Shown one piece after another: positions 7,672 through 16,157 of a stretch of DNA of 64,000 nucleotides (the first letter of the stretch is position 1; each line of letters opens with the position of its first letter). The notes below the pieces were generated by a model. It ran no database searches. It was not told where the DNA came from and was given only the letters and a program-made list of their open reading frames with translations. Source of the DNA: Scandinavium vulneris_A (lineage in GTDB: Bacteria; Pseudomonadota; Gammaproteobacteria; Enterobacterales; Enterobacteriaceae); the NCBI GenBank assembly GCA_046518185.1, contig JBKGRZ010000003.1, forward strand, positions 434,001 through 498,000, in the 5' to 3' direction. The position numbers and the translations under genes were made by a program.

Positions 7672-8856
7672 ATGTTACGAGTCGCTATCGTCGGAACCGG
7701 GAACATTTCGCACAACCACATTCAGGGCTATCTGGAGATGGGCGAACGCTGCCAGATTGTTGCGCTGGTTGATATCTACCCGGAAAAGGCGCAGGAGAAA
7801 AAAGAACGTTACGCGCTGCACGACGCCCGGATTTACAGCAGCCATCGGCAGATGCTCGACAACGAGCCGGACCTCGATATCGTTGATGTCTGCACCCCGC
7901 CCTACGTTCACGCGGACATCAGCATCGACGCCCTGCACGCAGGTAAAAACGTACTGTGCGAGAAGCCAATGGCAGCTTCGCTGGAAGAGTGCGATGCGAT
8001 GATCGCCGCCGCCCAGGCCAGTGGCAAAACGCTGTCCGTCATCGCCCAGAACCGCTTTACCGACGCCTTCTGGCGATTGAAAGCGGCGGTCGATTCAGGG
8101 CTGGCGGGGAAAATCTGCCACGCGCAGGTCGATTCCTTCTGGTGGCGTGGGCACTGCTATTACGACCTGTGGTGGCGCGGCACCTGGGAAAAAGAGGGCG
8201 GCGGCTGCACGCTGAATCACGCGGTGCATCACATCGACGCCATTCAGTGGATGCTGGGCTTCCCGTCCGAAATCGTGGCGATGATGAGCAACGTGGCCCA
8301 CGATAACGCCGAAGTGGAGGACATAAGCGCCACCATCTTCAAATACCCTTCCGGCGCGCTGACCCAACTCACGGCCTCGGTGGTGCATCACGGCGAAGAC
8401 CAGAAGATGGTCATTCAGGGGGAGAAAGCCCGTATTTCTGCGCCCTGGAACGTCTTCGCCAGCCAGTCAGCCGACAACGGTTTTCCGCAGGAAACCCATA
8501 ATGTCGGGCTGGAAGATCAGCTGCAAACCCTGTTTGCCGAGACGCCCCGGCTGCGCTGGACCCTGCATACCGGGCAAATCGATAACCTCCTCACCGCCCT
8601 GGAACAGCACACGCCGCCGTTGGTCGATGGCGTGCAGGGCAAGCGTTCGCTGGAAATCATCACCGCCATCTATAAATCAGCCATCACCCGCACCGTGGTG
8701 CCGCTGCCAATCTCCCCGGATGACGACTTTTACCGGACCGGCGGCCTGACCGCCCGGGCCCCACATTTTTATGAAAAATCCGCCTCGGTGGCCAACTTCA
8801 ACGAAGTAGGCGCCATCCCGCTTGGCAAGAATTTCGATACAGGAGCAGCACAATGA
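7672..8856 (+). CDS. Gfo/Idh/MocA family oxidoreductase, cluster gene 2
   Basis: A 394-residue paralog of the preceding gene. The nucleotide motif is GTGNIS (residues 8-13), the catalytic motif CEKP is at 96-99, and the substrate-domain signature LNHAVHHID has the conserved His186 and Asp189. The C-terminus extends about 40 residues beyond the usual fold (from about ISPDDDFYRTGG). The stop overlaps the next start by four bases (ATGA), implying coupled translation. Start choice rests on AGGAGG seven bases before the ATG. Function is presumed to be a dehydrogenation or reduction step on the same substrate as its neighbours. Confidence 0.92.
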   Translation: MLRVAIVGTGNISHNHIQGYLEMGERCQIVALVDIYPEKAQEKKERYALHDARIYSSHRQMLDNEPDLDIVDVCTPPYVHADISIDALHAGKNVLCEKPMAASLEECDAMIAAAQASGKTLSVIAQNRFTDAFWRLKAAVDSGLAGKICHAQVDSFWWRGHCYYDLWWRGTWEKEGGGCTLNHAVHHIDAIQWMLGFPSEIVAMMSNVAHDNAEVEDISATIFKYPSGALTQLTASVVHHGEDQKMVIQGEKARISAPWNVFASQSADNGFPQETHNVGLEDQLQTLFAETPRLRWTLHTGQIDNLLTALEQHTPPLVDGVQGKRSLEIITAIYKSAITRTVVPLPISPDDDFYRTGGLTARAPHFYEKSASVANFNEVGAIPLGKNFDTGAAQ

Positions 8857-9920
8857 ACAAGAACGACGGTATGAATTACGCCCCAACCGGCAAACCGCAG
8901 CCGGTAGTGAAGCCAGGTGAGTTTGTCTTTGCCGCCGCCGCGCTCGATCACGGGCATATCTACGGCATGTGCAACGGATTGGTTGAAGCCGGAGCCCAGC
9001 TGAAATGGGTGTGGGATCCGGACCCGGCGAAGGTTGATAAATTCGTGCAGCAGTACCCGCAGGTGCAAATTGCCCCGTCGCTGGAGACCTTACTCAACGA
9101 TCCGCAGGTGCAGCTTATCGCTGGCGCAGGCGTGCCGTCCGAACGCTGCCCGCTGGGGCTAAAAGTGATGGCGGCGGGGAAAGATTACTTCGTCGATAAA
9201 GCGCCGTTGACCACCCTTGAACAGCTCGAAGATGCCAAAGCGATGGTGGCCAAAACCGGACGCAAATACGCGGTCTACTACAGCGAACGTCTGCACGTGG
9301 AAAGCGCCGTCTTCGCTGGGCAACTGGTGAAACAGGGTGCGATTGGCACCGTGATGCAGACCCTCGGCACCGGGCCGCACCGCGAAGGCGAAGGCCGTCC
9401 GGACTGGTTCTATGACAAACGCTACTTCGGCGGCATTTTGTGCGACATCGGTAGCCATCAGATTGAACAGTTCCTGTTTTATACCGGCAACGAAGAGGCT
9501 CACATCGTCGCCAGCCAGGTGCGTAACGTTAACCATCCGCAGTATCCCCAGTTCGAAGATTTCGGCGACGCGATGCTGGCCGGGGAGAACGGCGCGACCG
9601 GTTATTTCCGCTGCGACTGGTTTACACCTGCAGGGCTGCCAACCTGGGGTGACGGTCGTCTGACCCTGCTCGGCACTGAAGGCTATATCGAAATCCGCAA
9701 GTACATCGACCTGACGCGCGGCGAGCAGGACGTGGTGTATCTGGTGAATAAAGAGGGTGAGCACCGCTATCCGGTGGCGGGCCAGGTCGGTTTCCCGTAC
9801 TTCGGCGAGCTGATTAAGGACTGCCTGAACCGCACCGAGAATGCCATGACGCAGGCGCACGCCTTTAAGGCCGCCGAACTGTGCGTTAAAGCGCAAATGC
9901 TGGCCAACGCGGGCCGATAA
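8853..9920 (+). CDS. Divergent Gfo/Idh/MocA family oxidoreductase, cluster gene 3
   Basis: A 355-residue member with unusual active-site motifs. The usual GxGxxG is replaced by AAALDHGHIYGM (residues 28-39), and the EKP motif reads DKAP (115-118) while keeping the lysine (Lys116). The downstream signature CDIGSHQIEQF keeps the conserved His202. About 20 residues precede the first strand. It is only distantly related to genes 1, 2 and 4, which share the LNQ/LNH-xx-HxxD-xxQW signature. It may bind the cofactor differently or perform a non-redox step such as elimination or hydration; that is inference. It overlaps gene 2 by four bases and is followed by GGAGG for gene 4. Confidence 0.88.
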   Translation: MNKNDGMNYAPTGKPQPVVKPGEFVFAAAALDHGHIYGMCNGLVEAGAQLKWVWDPDPAKVDKFVQQYPQVQIAPSLETLLNDPQVQLIAGAGVPSERCPLGLKVMAAGKDYFVDKAPLTTLEQLEDAKAMVAKTGRKYAVYYSERLHVESAVFAGQLVKQGAIGTVMQTLGTGPHREGEGRPDWFYDKRYFGGILCDIGSHQIEQFLFYTGNEEAHIVASQVRNVNHPQYPQFEDFGDAMLAGENGATGYFRCDWFTPAGLPTWGDGRLTLLGTEGYIEIRKYIDLTRGEQDVVYLVNKEGEHRYPVAGQVGFPYFGELIKDCLNRTENAMTQAHAFKAAELCVKAQMLANAGR

Positions 9921-9930
9921 GGAGGCCGGG

Positions 9931-10953
9931 ATGAGAACGCTGAATGCCGCCATTATCGGCTGCGGAGCCATTCATCAGTGTCACGTGGAGGCGCTGCGCC
10001 AGATCCCTGGCGTCACCCTGCGTGCGGTAGTCGACACCGAGAAAGACAAAGGACTGGCGCTGTCTGCGGAGTACCACTGTCATTTTTATCAGGACTATCG
10101 GGAGATGCTCTGCGATGTGTCCATCGACGTGGTGCACATCTGCACCCCGCATTACCTGCATAAACCGATGATCCTTGCCGCGCTGGCGGCAGGGAAACAG
10201 GTGTTCTGCGAAAAGCCGGTCGGCATGAACATGGCGGAAGTCGCGGAAATTCAGGAAGCGGAAAAGCAGGCCGACGGGCGTTTGGGGGTCTGTTATCAAA
10301 ACCGCCTGAATCCTACCAGTCTGGCCCTGCATCAACTTCTGGAAGAAAACACCTTAGGGCGGCTGCTCAGCATAAATGCGTACCTCACCTGGTCGCGCAC
10401 GCCACCTTATTACACCCACAGCCCGTGGCGTGGGCGCTACGCCACCGAGGGTGGCAGCCTGCTTATCAATCAGGCTATTCACACCCTCGATCTCGTGCAG
10501 TGGTTTGGCGGTGGCATCACGCGTCTGAAAGGCGTGGTCGACTGCGCAAGACTTGCGGACACCATCGACACCGAAGACACCGCCATGGCCACGCTGGAAT
10601 TTTCCGGCGGCGCGCACGGCCTGTTTTTTGCCAGCAACAATCACACCCGCGACGCGCCCTTACAGCTGGAAATCCATTGTGAACAGGGCGAGCTACAGCT
10701 GCGAGATAACACCCTATGGCGCGTGACCGAGGGCACGCGGGTGATCATCGCCTGCGACGAATCACCTTACAGCCACAGTAAAAGCTATTGGGGGGCAGGC
10801 CATCTTCAGGCCATTCGCCAGTTTTATGACGCCGTGCGCAGCGGCAGGTCAGAGGGCGTTACGGGTCTTCACGAGGCGGCTAAATCCCTCCAGCTCGTAG
10901 AGGCCATTTACCGTTCATCACAGTGTCGACGCTGGGTCACGTTACCCGAATAA
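9931..10953 (+). CDS. Gfo/Idh/MocA family oxidoreductase, cluster gene 4
   Basis: A 340-residue oxidoreductase with GCGAIH (residues 10-15), CEKP (93-96) and INQAIHTLD with His184 and Asp187. It resembles genes 1 and 2 in the shared NQxxHxxDxxQW pattern. Translation starts 10 bp after gene 3 behind GGAGGCCGGG. As the last enzyme of the operon it precedes the symporter after an 82-bp gap containing a stem-loop. Having three canonical and one divergent family member in tandem points to a multistep redox conversion of one compound. Confidence 0.92.
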   Translation: MRTLNAAIIGCGAIHQCHVEALRQIPGVTLRAVVDTEKDKGLALSAEYHCHFYQDYREMLCDVSIDVVHICTPHYLHKPMILAALAAGKQVFCEKPVGMNMAEVAEIQEAEKQADGRLGVCYQNRLNPTSLALHQLLEENTLGRLLSINAYLTWSRTPPYYTHSPWRGRYATEGGSLLINQAIHTLDLVQWFGGGITRLKGVVDCARLADTIDTEDTAMATLEFSGGAHGLFFASNNHTRDAPLQLEIHCEQGELQLRDNTLWRVTEGTRVIIACDESPYSHSKSYWGAGHLQAIRQFYDAVRSGRSEGVTGLHEAAKSLQLVEAIYRSSQCRRWVTLPE

Positions 10954-10981
10954 CAACATAGTTCCGGCTGTAATAAGATGC

Positions 10982-11002
10982 GGCACACAGTGAGCGTGTG
11001 CC
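10982..11002 (+). other. Intercistronic stem-loop before the symporter gene
   Basis: GGCACAC (10982-10988) pairs with GTGTGCC (10996-11002) across 7 nt. There is no T run after it, so readthrough into the symporter gene is expected. It may stabilise the upstream message or tune relative expression. Confidence 0.45.
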
Positions 11003-11035
11003 ATATAACGAAACATCGAACAGAGAATAATAAAT

Positions 11036-12580
11036 ATGGTTAAACCTACTGAACGCAAAGTGGGTTACGGCGTGGCGATTGGCTACGGCGTAACTGACCT
11101 TTTTGGCGGAGGTGCTTTTGCCGTTATCGGCACCTGGTTACTCTTTTTCTACACCACCTACTGTGGCCTGTCGGTCCTGGAAGCAGGATCGATTTTCGCC
11201 ATTGCCAGGGTGATTGATGCCATCCTGAGCCCGATTATGGGCTACGTGACGGACAACTTCGCCGATACCTGGCTTGGCAGACGCTTTGGTCGGCGTCGGT
11301 TCTTCCTGCTGCTGAGCGCCCCGCTGATGTTCCTGTATGCGCTGGTCTGGGTCACCGACATGAGCTACTGGTACTATCTCGGTACTTATCTCTCCATCGA
11401 GCTGCTTTCCGCAATGGTGCTGGTGCCGTGGGAAACGCTGGCGGCGGAAATGACCAACCGCTTTAGCGAACGTACCCGTCTGTCTGGCGTGCGTATGATG
11501 TGCTCCTCCCTCGGTGGATTTTTAGCGGTGTCGGTGCCGGGCGTGATTATGCAGTTCACCGGGAAAGACAACTCGTTCACCTACACCCTAACCGGCAGCA
11601 TCTTTGCGCTGATTTTCTGTATCGCCGTCTTCACCACCTGGGCCTGTACCTGGGAGGCAAAAGATGTGCGCGAGGAATACGAATTTGCCCCGGTCAACGA
11701 CAGAAAGCCAGGGCTGCTTAACCACCTGAAATATCTGATACTGGACCTGTTTTCATCGTTCAAAATCAGGGCCTTTCGCCAGCACATCATTATTTATATC
11801 TGCTCGTTTACCGCGATGGACGTGTTCGGCTCGGTCTTCACCTATTTCGTCATTTACGGTCTGCATCGCGATGCGGGGGCCGTGTCGGGCTTGCTGAGTA
11901 TCGCCGCGTTTGTGTCTATTCCCGGCACGTTCGGCTTTATGATGCTGATGAACAAACTGAACCTGACCCCATCCAGCGCCCTAAGGCTGGCCTACAGCTG
12001 CATCTTTGCGGTGTTGGCGTTTTTGTTCGTGGTCTATCTCTACGATATTGCGGTGAACACCTTCGTGTTCTCTGGCGTGTTTATGCTGCTGGGTCTCGCC
12101 CGAGCCGGGCTGTATTACATTCCGTGGAACATTTACAGCTTCATTCCGGACGTGGATGAGATGGTGACCCGCCAACGCCGGGAAGGCATTTTCGCTGGCG
12201 TGATGGTGCTGACCCGCAAAAGCACCGTCGCACTGGCGGTGATGCTGATCGGTATTGTGTTACAGGAAAGCGGCTTCGTGAAAGGCGGAGGTGCGCAACC
12301 GATCAGCGCCCTGCACGCGATTATCGGCCTGATGATCTTCGCTACCGCCGCCCTGTTGGCCATCAGCTTCTGGATGACCTATAAGTTCAAGCTGACTCAG
12401 CAGAGCCATAAGACGCTGATTAAAGAAATCGCCCGCCGCAAACTGGGCGGTGCCGCGGAAGATTGTGATGAAGAGACCCGGGTGGTGATCAAAGAGCTGA
12501 CCGGTCGAGCCTATAACGAAGTGTGGGACGCCACGCCGGATAAAAGCAAAAACGGTGCCGCTTTAGTGCCTGGAAGTTAA
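11036..12580 (+). CDS. GPH-family (MelB/YicJ-like) sugar:cation symporter of the MFS
   Basis: A 514-residue, 12-segment inner-membrane transporter of the glycoside-pentoside-hexuronide family. The first half shows the typical GYGVTDLFGG start, a DAILSPIMGYVTDN segment equivalent to the cation-site helix of MelB, and the RRFGRRRFF loop. The C-terminus is a long cytosolic tail. It is the last gene of the oxidoreductase operon, separated from it by 82 bp and closed by a strong terminator. The family imports glycosides or uronides with H+ or Na+, which supports a carbohydrate substrate for the cluster. The exact substrate is unknown. The ribosome binding site (CAGAGAA) is weak. Confidence 0.9.
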   Translation: MVKPTERKVGYGVAIGYGVTDLFGGGAFAVIGTWLLFFYTTYCGLSVLEAGSIFAIARVIDAILSPIMGYVTDNFADTWLGRRFGRRRFFLLLSAPLMFLYALVWVTDMSYWYYLGTYLSIELLSAMVLVPWETLAAEMTNRFSERTRLSGVRMMCSSLGGFLAVSVPGVIMQFTGKDNSFTYTLTGSIFALIFCIAVFTTWACTWEAKDVREEYEFAPVNDRKPGLLNHLKYLILDLFSSFKIRAFRQHIIIYICSFTAMDVFGSVFTYFVIYGLHRDAGAVSGLLSIAAFVSIPGTFGFMMLMNKLNLTPSSALRLAYSCIFAVLAFLFVVYLYDIAVNTFVFSGVFMLLGLARAGLYYIPWNIYSFIPDVDEMVTRQRREGIFAGVMVLTRKSTVALAVMLIGIVLQESGFVKGGGAQPISALHAIIGLMIFATAALLAISFWMTYKFKLTQQSHKTLIKEIARRKLGGAAEDCDEETRVVIKELTGRAYNEVWDATPDKSKNGAALVPGS

Positions 12581-12626
12581 CCTCTGGCGAATTTACAGTC
12601 CCTTACGCTATACTATCCCTCGATAT

Positions 12627-12658
12627 AACCGGTCCAGCGCCTTCGGACCGGTTTTTTT
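12627..12658 (+). terminator. Intrinsic terminator after the oxidoreductase-symporter operon
   Basis: AACCGGTCC (12627-12635) pairs with GGACCGGTT (12645-12653) over a 9-nt loop and runs into seven T. It marks the right edge of the accessory operon and insulates ytfL. Confidence 0.9.
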
Positions 12659-12729
12659 AAGTGACATTTCCGTTAAACCAACGACTCAACCATCCTTCCG
12701 AGGTTCTGACCTGAACGGTTAGAAAAACT

Positions 12730-14067
12730 ATGCTAAACAGTATATTAATCATACTCTGCCTCATCGGCGTCAGTGCGTTTTTCTCGATTTCCGAGATTTC
12801 GCTTGCAGCTTCCCGCAAGATAAAACTGAAGCTACTCGCCGATGAGGGCAACATTAATGCACAACGTGTTCTGAAAATGCAGGAAAACCCCGGTATGTTC
12901 TTTACCGTGGTGCAAATCGGCCTTAACGCCGTCGCCATTCTGGGTGGTATTGTCGGCGATGCCGCCTTCTCCCCGGCCTTCCACACCATCCTTATCAACT
13001 ACATGTCCGCTGAGCTTGCCGAGCAGATTAGCTTCATTCTGTCCTTCGTGCTGGTCACCAGTATGTTCATCCTGATTGCTGACCTGACCCCGAAACGCAT
13101 CGGTATGATTGCGCCTGAAGCCGTGGCTTTACGCATCATCAACCCGATGCGCTTCTGCCTGTCGGTGTTTCGCCCGCTGGTATGGTTCTTCAACGGCATG
13201 GCCAACATGATTTTCCGCCTGTTCAAGCTGCCGATGGTGCGTAAAGACGACATTACCTCCGACGACATTTATGCGGTGGTGGAAGCCGGTGCACTGGCAG
13301 GCGTGCTGCGTAAGCAAGAGCATGAGCTGATTGAGAACGTATTTGAACTCGAATCCCGTACCGTTCCGTCTTCCATGACGTCTCGCGAAAACATCATCTG
13401 GTTCGATTTGAATGAAGATGAACAGAGCCTGAAAAACAAAGTCGCCGAGCATCCACACTCCAAATTCCTGGTGTGTAAGGAAGACATCGACCACATCATC
13501 GGCTACGTTGACTCAAAAGACCTGCTGAACCGCGTGCTGGCTAATCAGAGCCTGGCGCTGGCCGGTGGCGTGCAGCTGCGCAATACGCTGATTGTGCCGG
13601 ACACCCTGACGCTCTCCGAAGCGCTCGAAAGCTTCAAAGCCGCAGGTGAAGACTTCGCGGTAATCATGAACGAATACGCGCTGGTGGTGGGCATTATCAC
13701 CCTCAACGACGTGATGACCACGCTGATGGGTGACCTCGTCGGCCAGGGTCAGGAAGAGCAGATTGTCGCGCGTGATGAGAACTCATGGCTGGTTGATGGC
13801 GGTACGCCGATTGACGATGTCATGCGCGTTCTGGATATCGACGAATTCCCGCAGTCGGGCAACTACGAGACCATCGGCGGCTTCATGATGTTTATGCTGC
13901 GCAAGATCCCTAAACGCACCGACTTCGTGAAGTTCTCTGGTTACAAGTTCGAAGTGGTGGATATTGATAACTACCGTATCGATCAGCTGCTGGTCACCCG
14001 CGTCGACAGCAAACCGACGGTGCTGACGCCAAAACTGCCTGACGCCCAAGAGAAAGGCGCGGCGTAA
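12730..14067 (+). CDS. ytfL: Inner-membrane CNNM/CorC-type protein YtfL (PaeA, polyamine/cadaverine exporter)
   Basis: A 445-residue protein with an N-terminal DUF21 membrane domain (about residues 1-190, four hydrophobic segments), a CBS-domain pair (about 205-335, with ITLNDVMTTLMGDLVGQGQEE) and a C-terminal CorC_HlyC domain. It is near-identical in sequence and length to E. coli YtfL (447 residues), reported as PaeA, which protects stationary cells from cadaverine and putrescine. In K-12 it adjoins msrA; the accessory block lies directly upstream here. Confidence 0.95.
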   Translation: MLNSILIILCLIGVSAFFSISEISLAASRKIKLKLLADEGNINAQRVLKMQENPGMFFTVVQIGLNAVAILGGIVGDAAFSPAFHTILINYMSAELAEQISFILSFVLVTSMFILIADLTPKRIGMIAPEAVALRIINPMRFCLSVFRPLVWFFNGMANMIFRLFKLPMVRKDDITSDDIYAVVEAGALAGVLRKQEHELIENVFELESRTVPSSMTSRENIIWFDLNEDEQSLKNKVAEHPHSKFLVCKEDIDHIIGYVDSKDLLNRVLANQSLALAGGVQLRNTLIVPDTLTLSEALESFKAAGEDFAVIMNEYALVVGIITLNDVMTTLMGDLVGQGQEEQIVARDENSWLVDGGTPIDDVMRVLDIDEFPQSGNYETIGGFMMFMLRKIPKRTDFVKFSGYKFEVVDIDNYRIDQLLVTRVDSKPTVLTPKLPDAQEKGAA

Positions 14068-14089
14068 GTCAGTCGCGTGCAGAAACACT

Positions 14090-14118
14090 AACGGCTCCCG
14101 ATGGGAGCCGTTTTTTTT
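14090..14118 (+). terminator. Intrinsic terminator of ytfL
   Basis: AACGGCTCCC (14090-14099), loop GAT, GGGAGCCGTT (14103-14112), then a run of eight T starting at 14111. It lies between convergent ytfL and ytfK; only the plus direction has the T tract. Confidence 0.93.
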
Positions 14119-14145
14119 ACTGATTACTGCATAGCACGTTATTGA

Positions 14146-14352
14146 TTACGCCATCTCTGTTTGCAGACGCGTAACCTGACGGTTGATTTCGGACATCACG
14201 GAGAGGTGCTGTTTGTCCTTCACTTTCGGGATCAGGATTTTACCCTTATCAAACTCGAAAGCGCCCACGTCCTTGATGTACAACCGTCCACGAAACAGGA
14301 TCTTCACGTACTTCGCCACCTGAAGCGGGTTGTACCGTTGGAAAATTTTCAT
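14146..14352 (-). CDS. ytfK: Stringent-response modulator YtfK
   Basis: A 68-residue basic protein starting MKIFQRYNPLQVAKYVKI, with the ATG at 14352 behind AGGAGATAACA. It matches E. coli YtfK over its whole length. The E. coli protein binds SpoT and tips it towards (p)ppGpp synthesis during phosphate and fatty-acid starvation. A longer frame to 14394 exists but lacks a ribosome binding site. It is convergent with ytfL and divergent from ytfJ. Confidence 0.94.
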   Translation of the reverse strand: MKIFQRYNPLQVAKYVKILFRGRLYIKDVGAFEFDKGKILIPKVKDKQHLSVMSEINRQVTRLQTEMA

Positions 14353-14569
14353 TGTTATCTCCTGCTGAGGATTACGCCCTTGCGACTCCATCATCGGGTC
14401 CGCGTTCCGGGGCGCAAAATTAATGCTCTGAAACTATAGTCCATATCGACCGGGACACCCAGTCTGTAGAAGTTTATTTACCGTTTGATGACACTAATTA
14501 AGAATATTCTATTCACATAGACGCATTACGCAGTATAAGCCTTCATTTTTTAGCGGTTATGTGCGGTCG

Positions 14570-14596
14570 CCCGCAAACTGGCATCATGCTTGCGGG
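14570..14596. other. Stem-loop in the 322-bp ytfK-ytfJ divergent region
   Basis: CCCGCAA (14570-14576) pairs with TTGCGGG (14590-14596) across 13 nt. The rest of the gap from 14353 to 14674 is AT-rich, holds the divergent promoters by position, and shows no open reading frame or RNA gene I can support. Confidence 0.35.
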
Positions 14597-14674
14597 AAAA
14601 CCTAATCATTCACACTTATGATTAATGTTCAGAACCAAGTGGTCGGATCACCTGCATAAAATAAGGAATAAACC

Positions 14675-15232
14675 ATGACCCTACGTAAGCTGATGGCGAT
14701 CTCATGCCTGCTCATGCCGCTGATGGCCTCTGCCCACAACTTTGAAAAAGGTCAACGCGTGCCCGCCGTCGGCATCTCTGACCGTGGCGAACTGATGCTT
14801 GATAAAGATGAGTTTAGCTATAAAAACTGGAATAGTGCGCAATTGCCTGGCAAAGTGAGAGTTGTACAACATATTGCCGGTCGTACCTCTGCCAAAGAGA
14901 AGAACGCCACGCTGGTTGAGGCTATCAAAGCCGCCAAATTCCCGCACGATAAATACCAGACCACCACCCTCGTCAACACCGACGATGCGATCCCCGGCTC
15001 GGGCATGTTCGTGCGCAGCAGTATCGAAAGTAATAAGAAGCTCTACCCATGGTCGCAGTTTATTGTCGACAGCAACGGGGTAGCGCGTAACGCCTGGCAG
15101 CTTGAGGAAGGTAGCTCAGCGATTGTGGTGCTGAACAAAGACGGACGCGTGGAATGGGCGAAAGACGGGGCGTTGACGCAAGAAGACGTGCAGCAGGTCA
15201 TCGCCCTGCTGCATAAGCTGCTCGGTCAGTAG
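14675..15232 (+). CDS. ytfJ: Periplasmic thioredoxin-like protein YtfJ
   Basis: A 185-residue exported protein of unknown role. A signal peptide is clear (MTLRKLMAISCLLMPLMASA, cleaved before H21). The mature part has a thioredoxin-like fold in the family but no CxxC motif here, so no disulfide redox function is implied. It matches E. coli YtfJ (184 residues). The ribosome binding site is AAGGAATAAACC. The last seven bases overlap the convergent cysQ stop. Confidence 0.93.
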   Translation: MTLRKLMAISCLLMPLMASAHNFEKGQRVPAVGISDRGELMLDKDEFSYKNWNSAQLPGKVRVVQHIAGRTSAKEKNATLVEAIKAAKFPHDKYQTTTLVNTDDAIPGSGMFVRSSIESNKKLYPWSQFIVDSNGVARNAWQLEEGSSAIVVLNKDGRVEWAKDGALTQEDVQQVIALLHKLLGQ

Positions 15233-15966
15233 ATAGCCACCCGGAAGCCGGGGTTGAGGAACGATTCACGCGGCGTATAGTCGAGGGTTTTGCCCTGCCA
15301 ATCGTGAACGTGCGCCCCGGCGGCAACCGCCACCGCGTGACCCGCCGCAGTGTCCCAGACATTAGTCGGCCCGAAACGCGGATACAGCTGCGCCTGCCCT
15401 TCTGCCACCAGGCAGAATTTCAGCGATGAGCCAATGGAGGTGGTCTGGTGTTCGCCGAGTTGCTGGAGATACTCCTGCAGTTCGGTGTCGGTGTGCGAGC
15501 GGCTGATCACCACCAGCGGTGGACGAGCATCACGCACCTGAATCTGTTTGCGAATGTCGCACTCTTCTTTCCAGGCTTTGCCTTCGTGCGCGCTGTACAT
15601 CACTTTCATCACCGGGGCGTATACCACGCCGAGCACCGGTTTTCCCTTTTCAATCAAGGCGATGTTAACGGTAAACTCACCGTTGCGCTTGATAAACTCT
15701 TTGGTGCCATCCAGCGGATCAACCAGCCAGTAGCGCTGCCAGTGCTGGCGCACGTCCCAGCTCTGCGGATCTTCTTCCGACAAAACGGGGATATCCGGAG
15801 TCAGGGCATTCAGGCCGCTGATAATCACTTTGTGAGCGGCAATATCCGCCGCTGTCACCGGAGAATCGTCCGCTTTGCTGACCACGTCCATCGGCTGCAT
15901 TCCATCATAAACCTGCATAATGGCATCACCCGCTTTCCGTGCAAGCTGACATACCTGTTCCAACAT
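15226..15966 (-). CDS. cysQ: 3'(2'),5'-bisphosphate nucleotidase CysQ
   Basis: Hydrolyses 3'-phosphoadenosine 5'-phosphate to AMP and phosphate, removing an inhibitory by-product of sulfate assimilation. It is a member of the Mg-dependent, Li-sensitive FIG superfamily. Metal-site motifs are seen in order: SEED (63-66), DPLDGT (83-88) and WDTAAGHAV near the C-terminus. Length 246 residues equals E. coli CysQ. It is divergent from cpdB, another nucleotide phosphatase, across 191 bp, and overlaps ytfJ by seven bases at the 3' end. Confidence 0.97.
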   Translation of the reverse strand: MLEQVCQLARKAGDAIMQVYDGMQPMDVVSKADDSPVTAADIAAHKVIISGLNALTPDIPVLSEEDPQSWDVRQHWQRYWLVDPLDGTKEFIKRNGEFTVNIALIEKGKPVLGVVYAPVMKVMYSAHEGKAWKEECDIRKQIQVRDARPPLVVISRSHTDTELQEYLQQLGEHQTTSIGSSLKFCLVAEGQAQLYPRFGPTNVWDTAAGHAVAVAAGAHVHDWQGKTLDYTPRESFLNPGFRVAIY

Positions 15967-16157
15967 ATTCCACCTCGTGTTGAGTAGAGTGGTGTTAACT
16001 CGTTGTTTTATTTATATCCCATCGCGACCAGTTGCGCTATCTGTGAAGCGATCCCCGTTTCCTCGCGCTTTTTTCTGGCAAGCTTCACACTTCTGTAAGC
16101 AACAGGATGTATACACTTTTATCTTTTGTGCCCTCGATCAACGAAAGGACCCCTCTG

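Noticed and set aside
10982..11002. Intrinsic terminator inside the oxidoreductase operon
   Set aside because: There is no T run after the stem, and a strong terminator follows the symporter instead.
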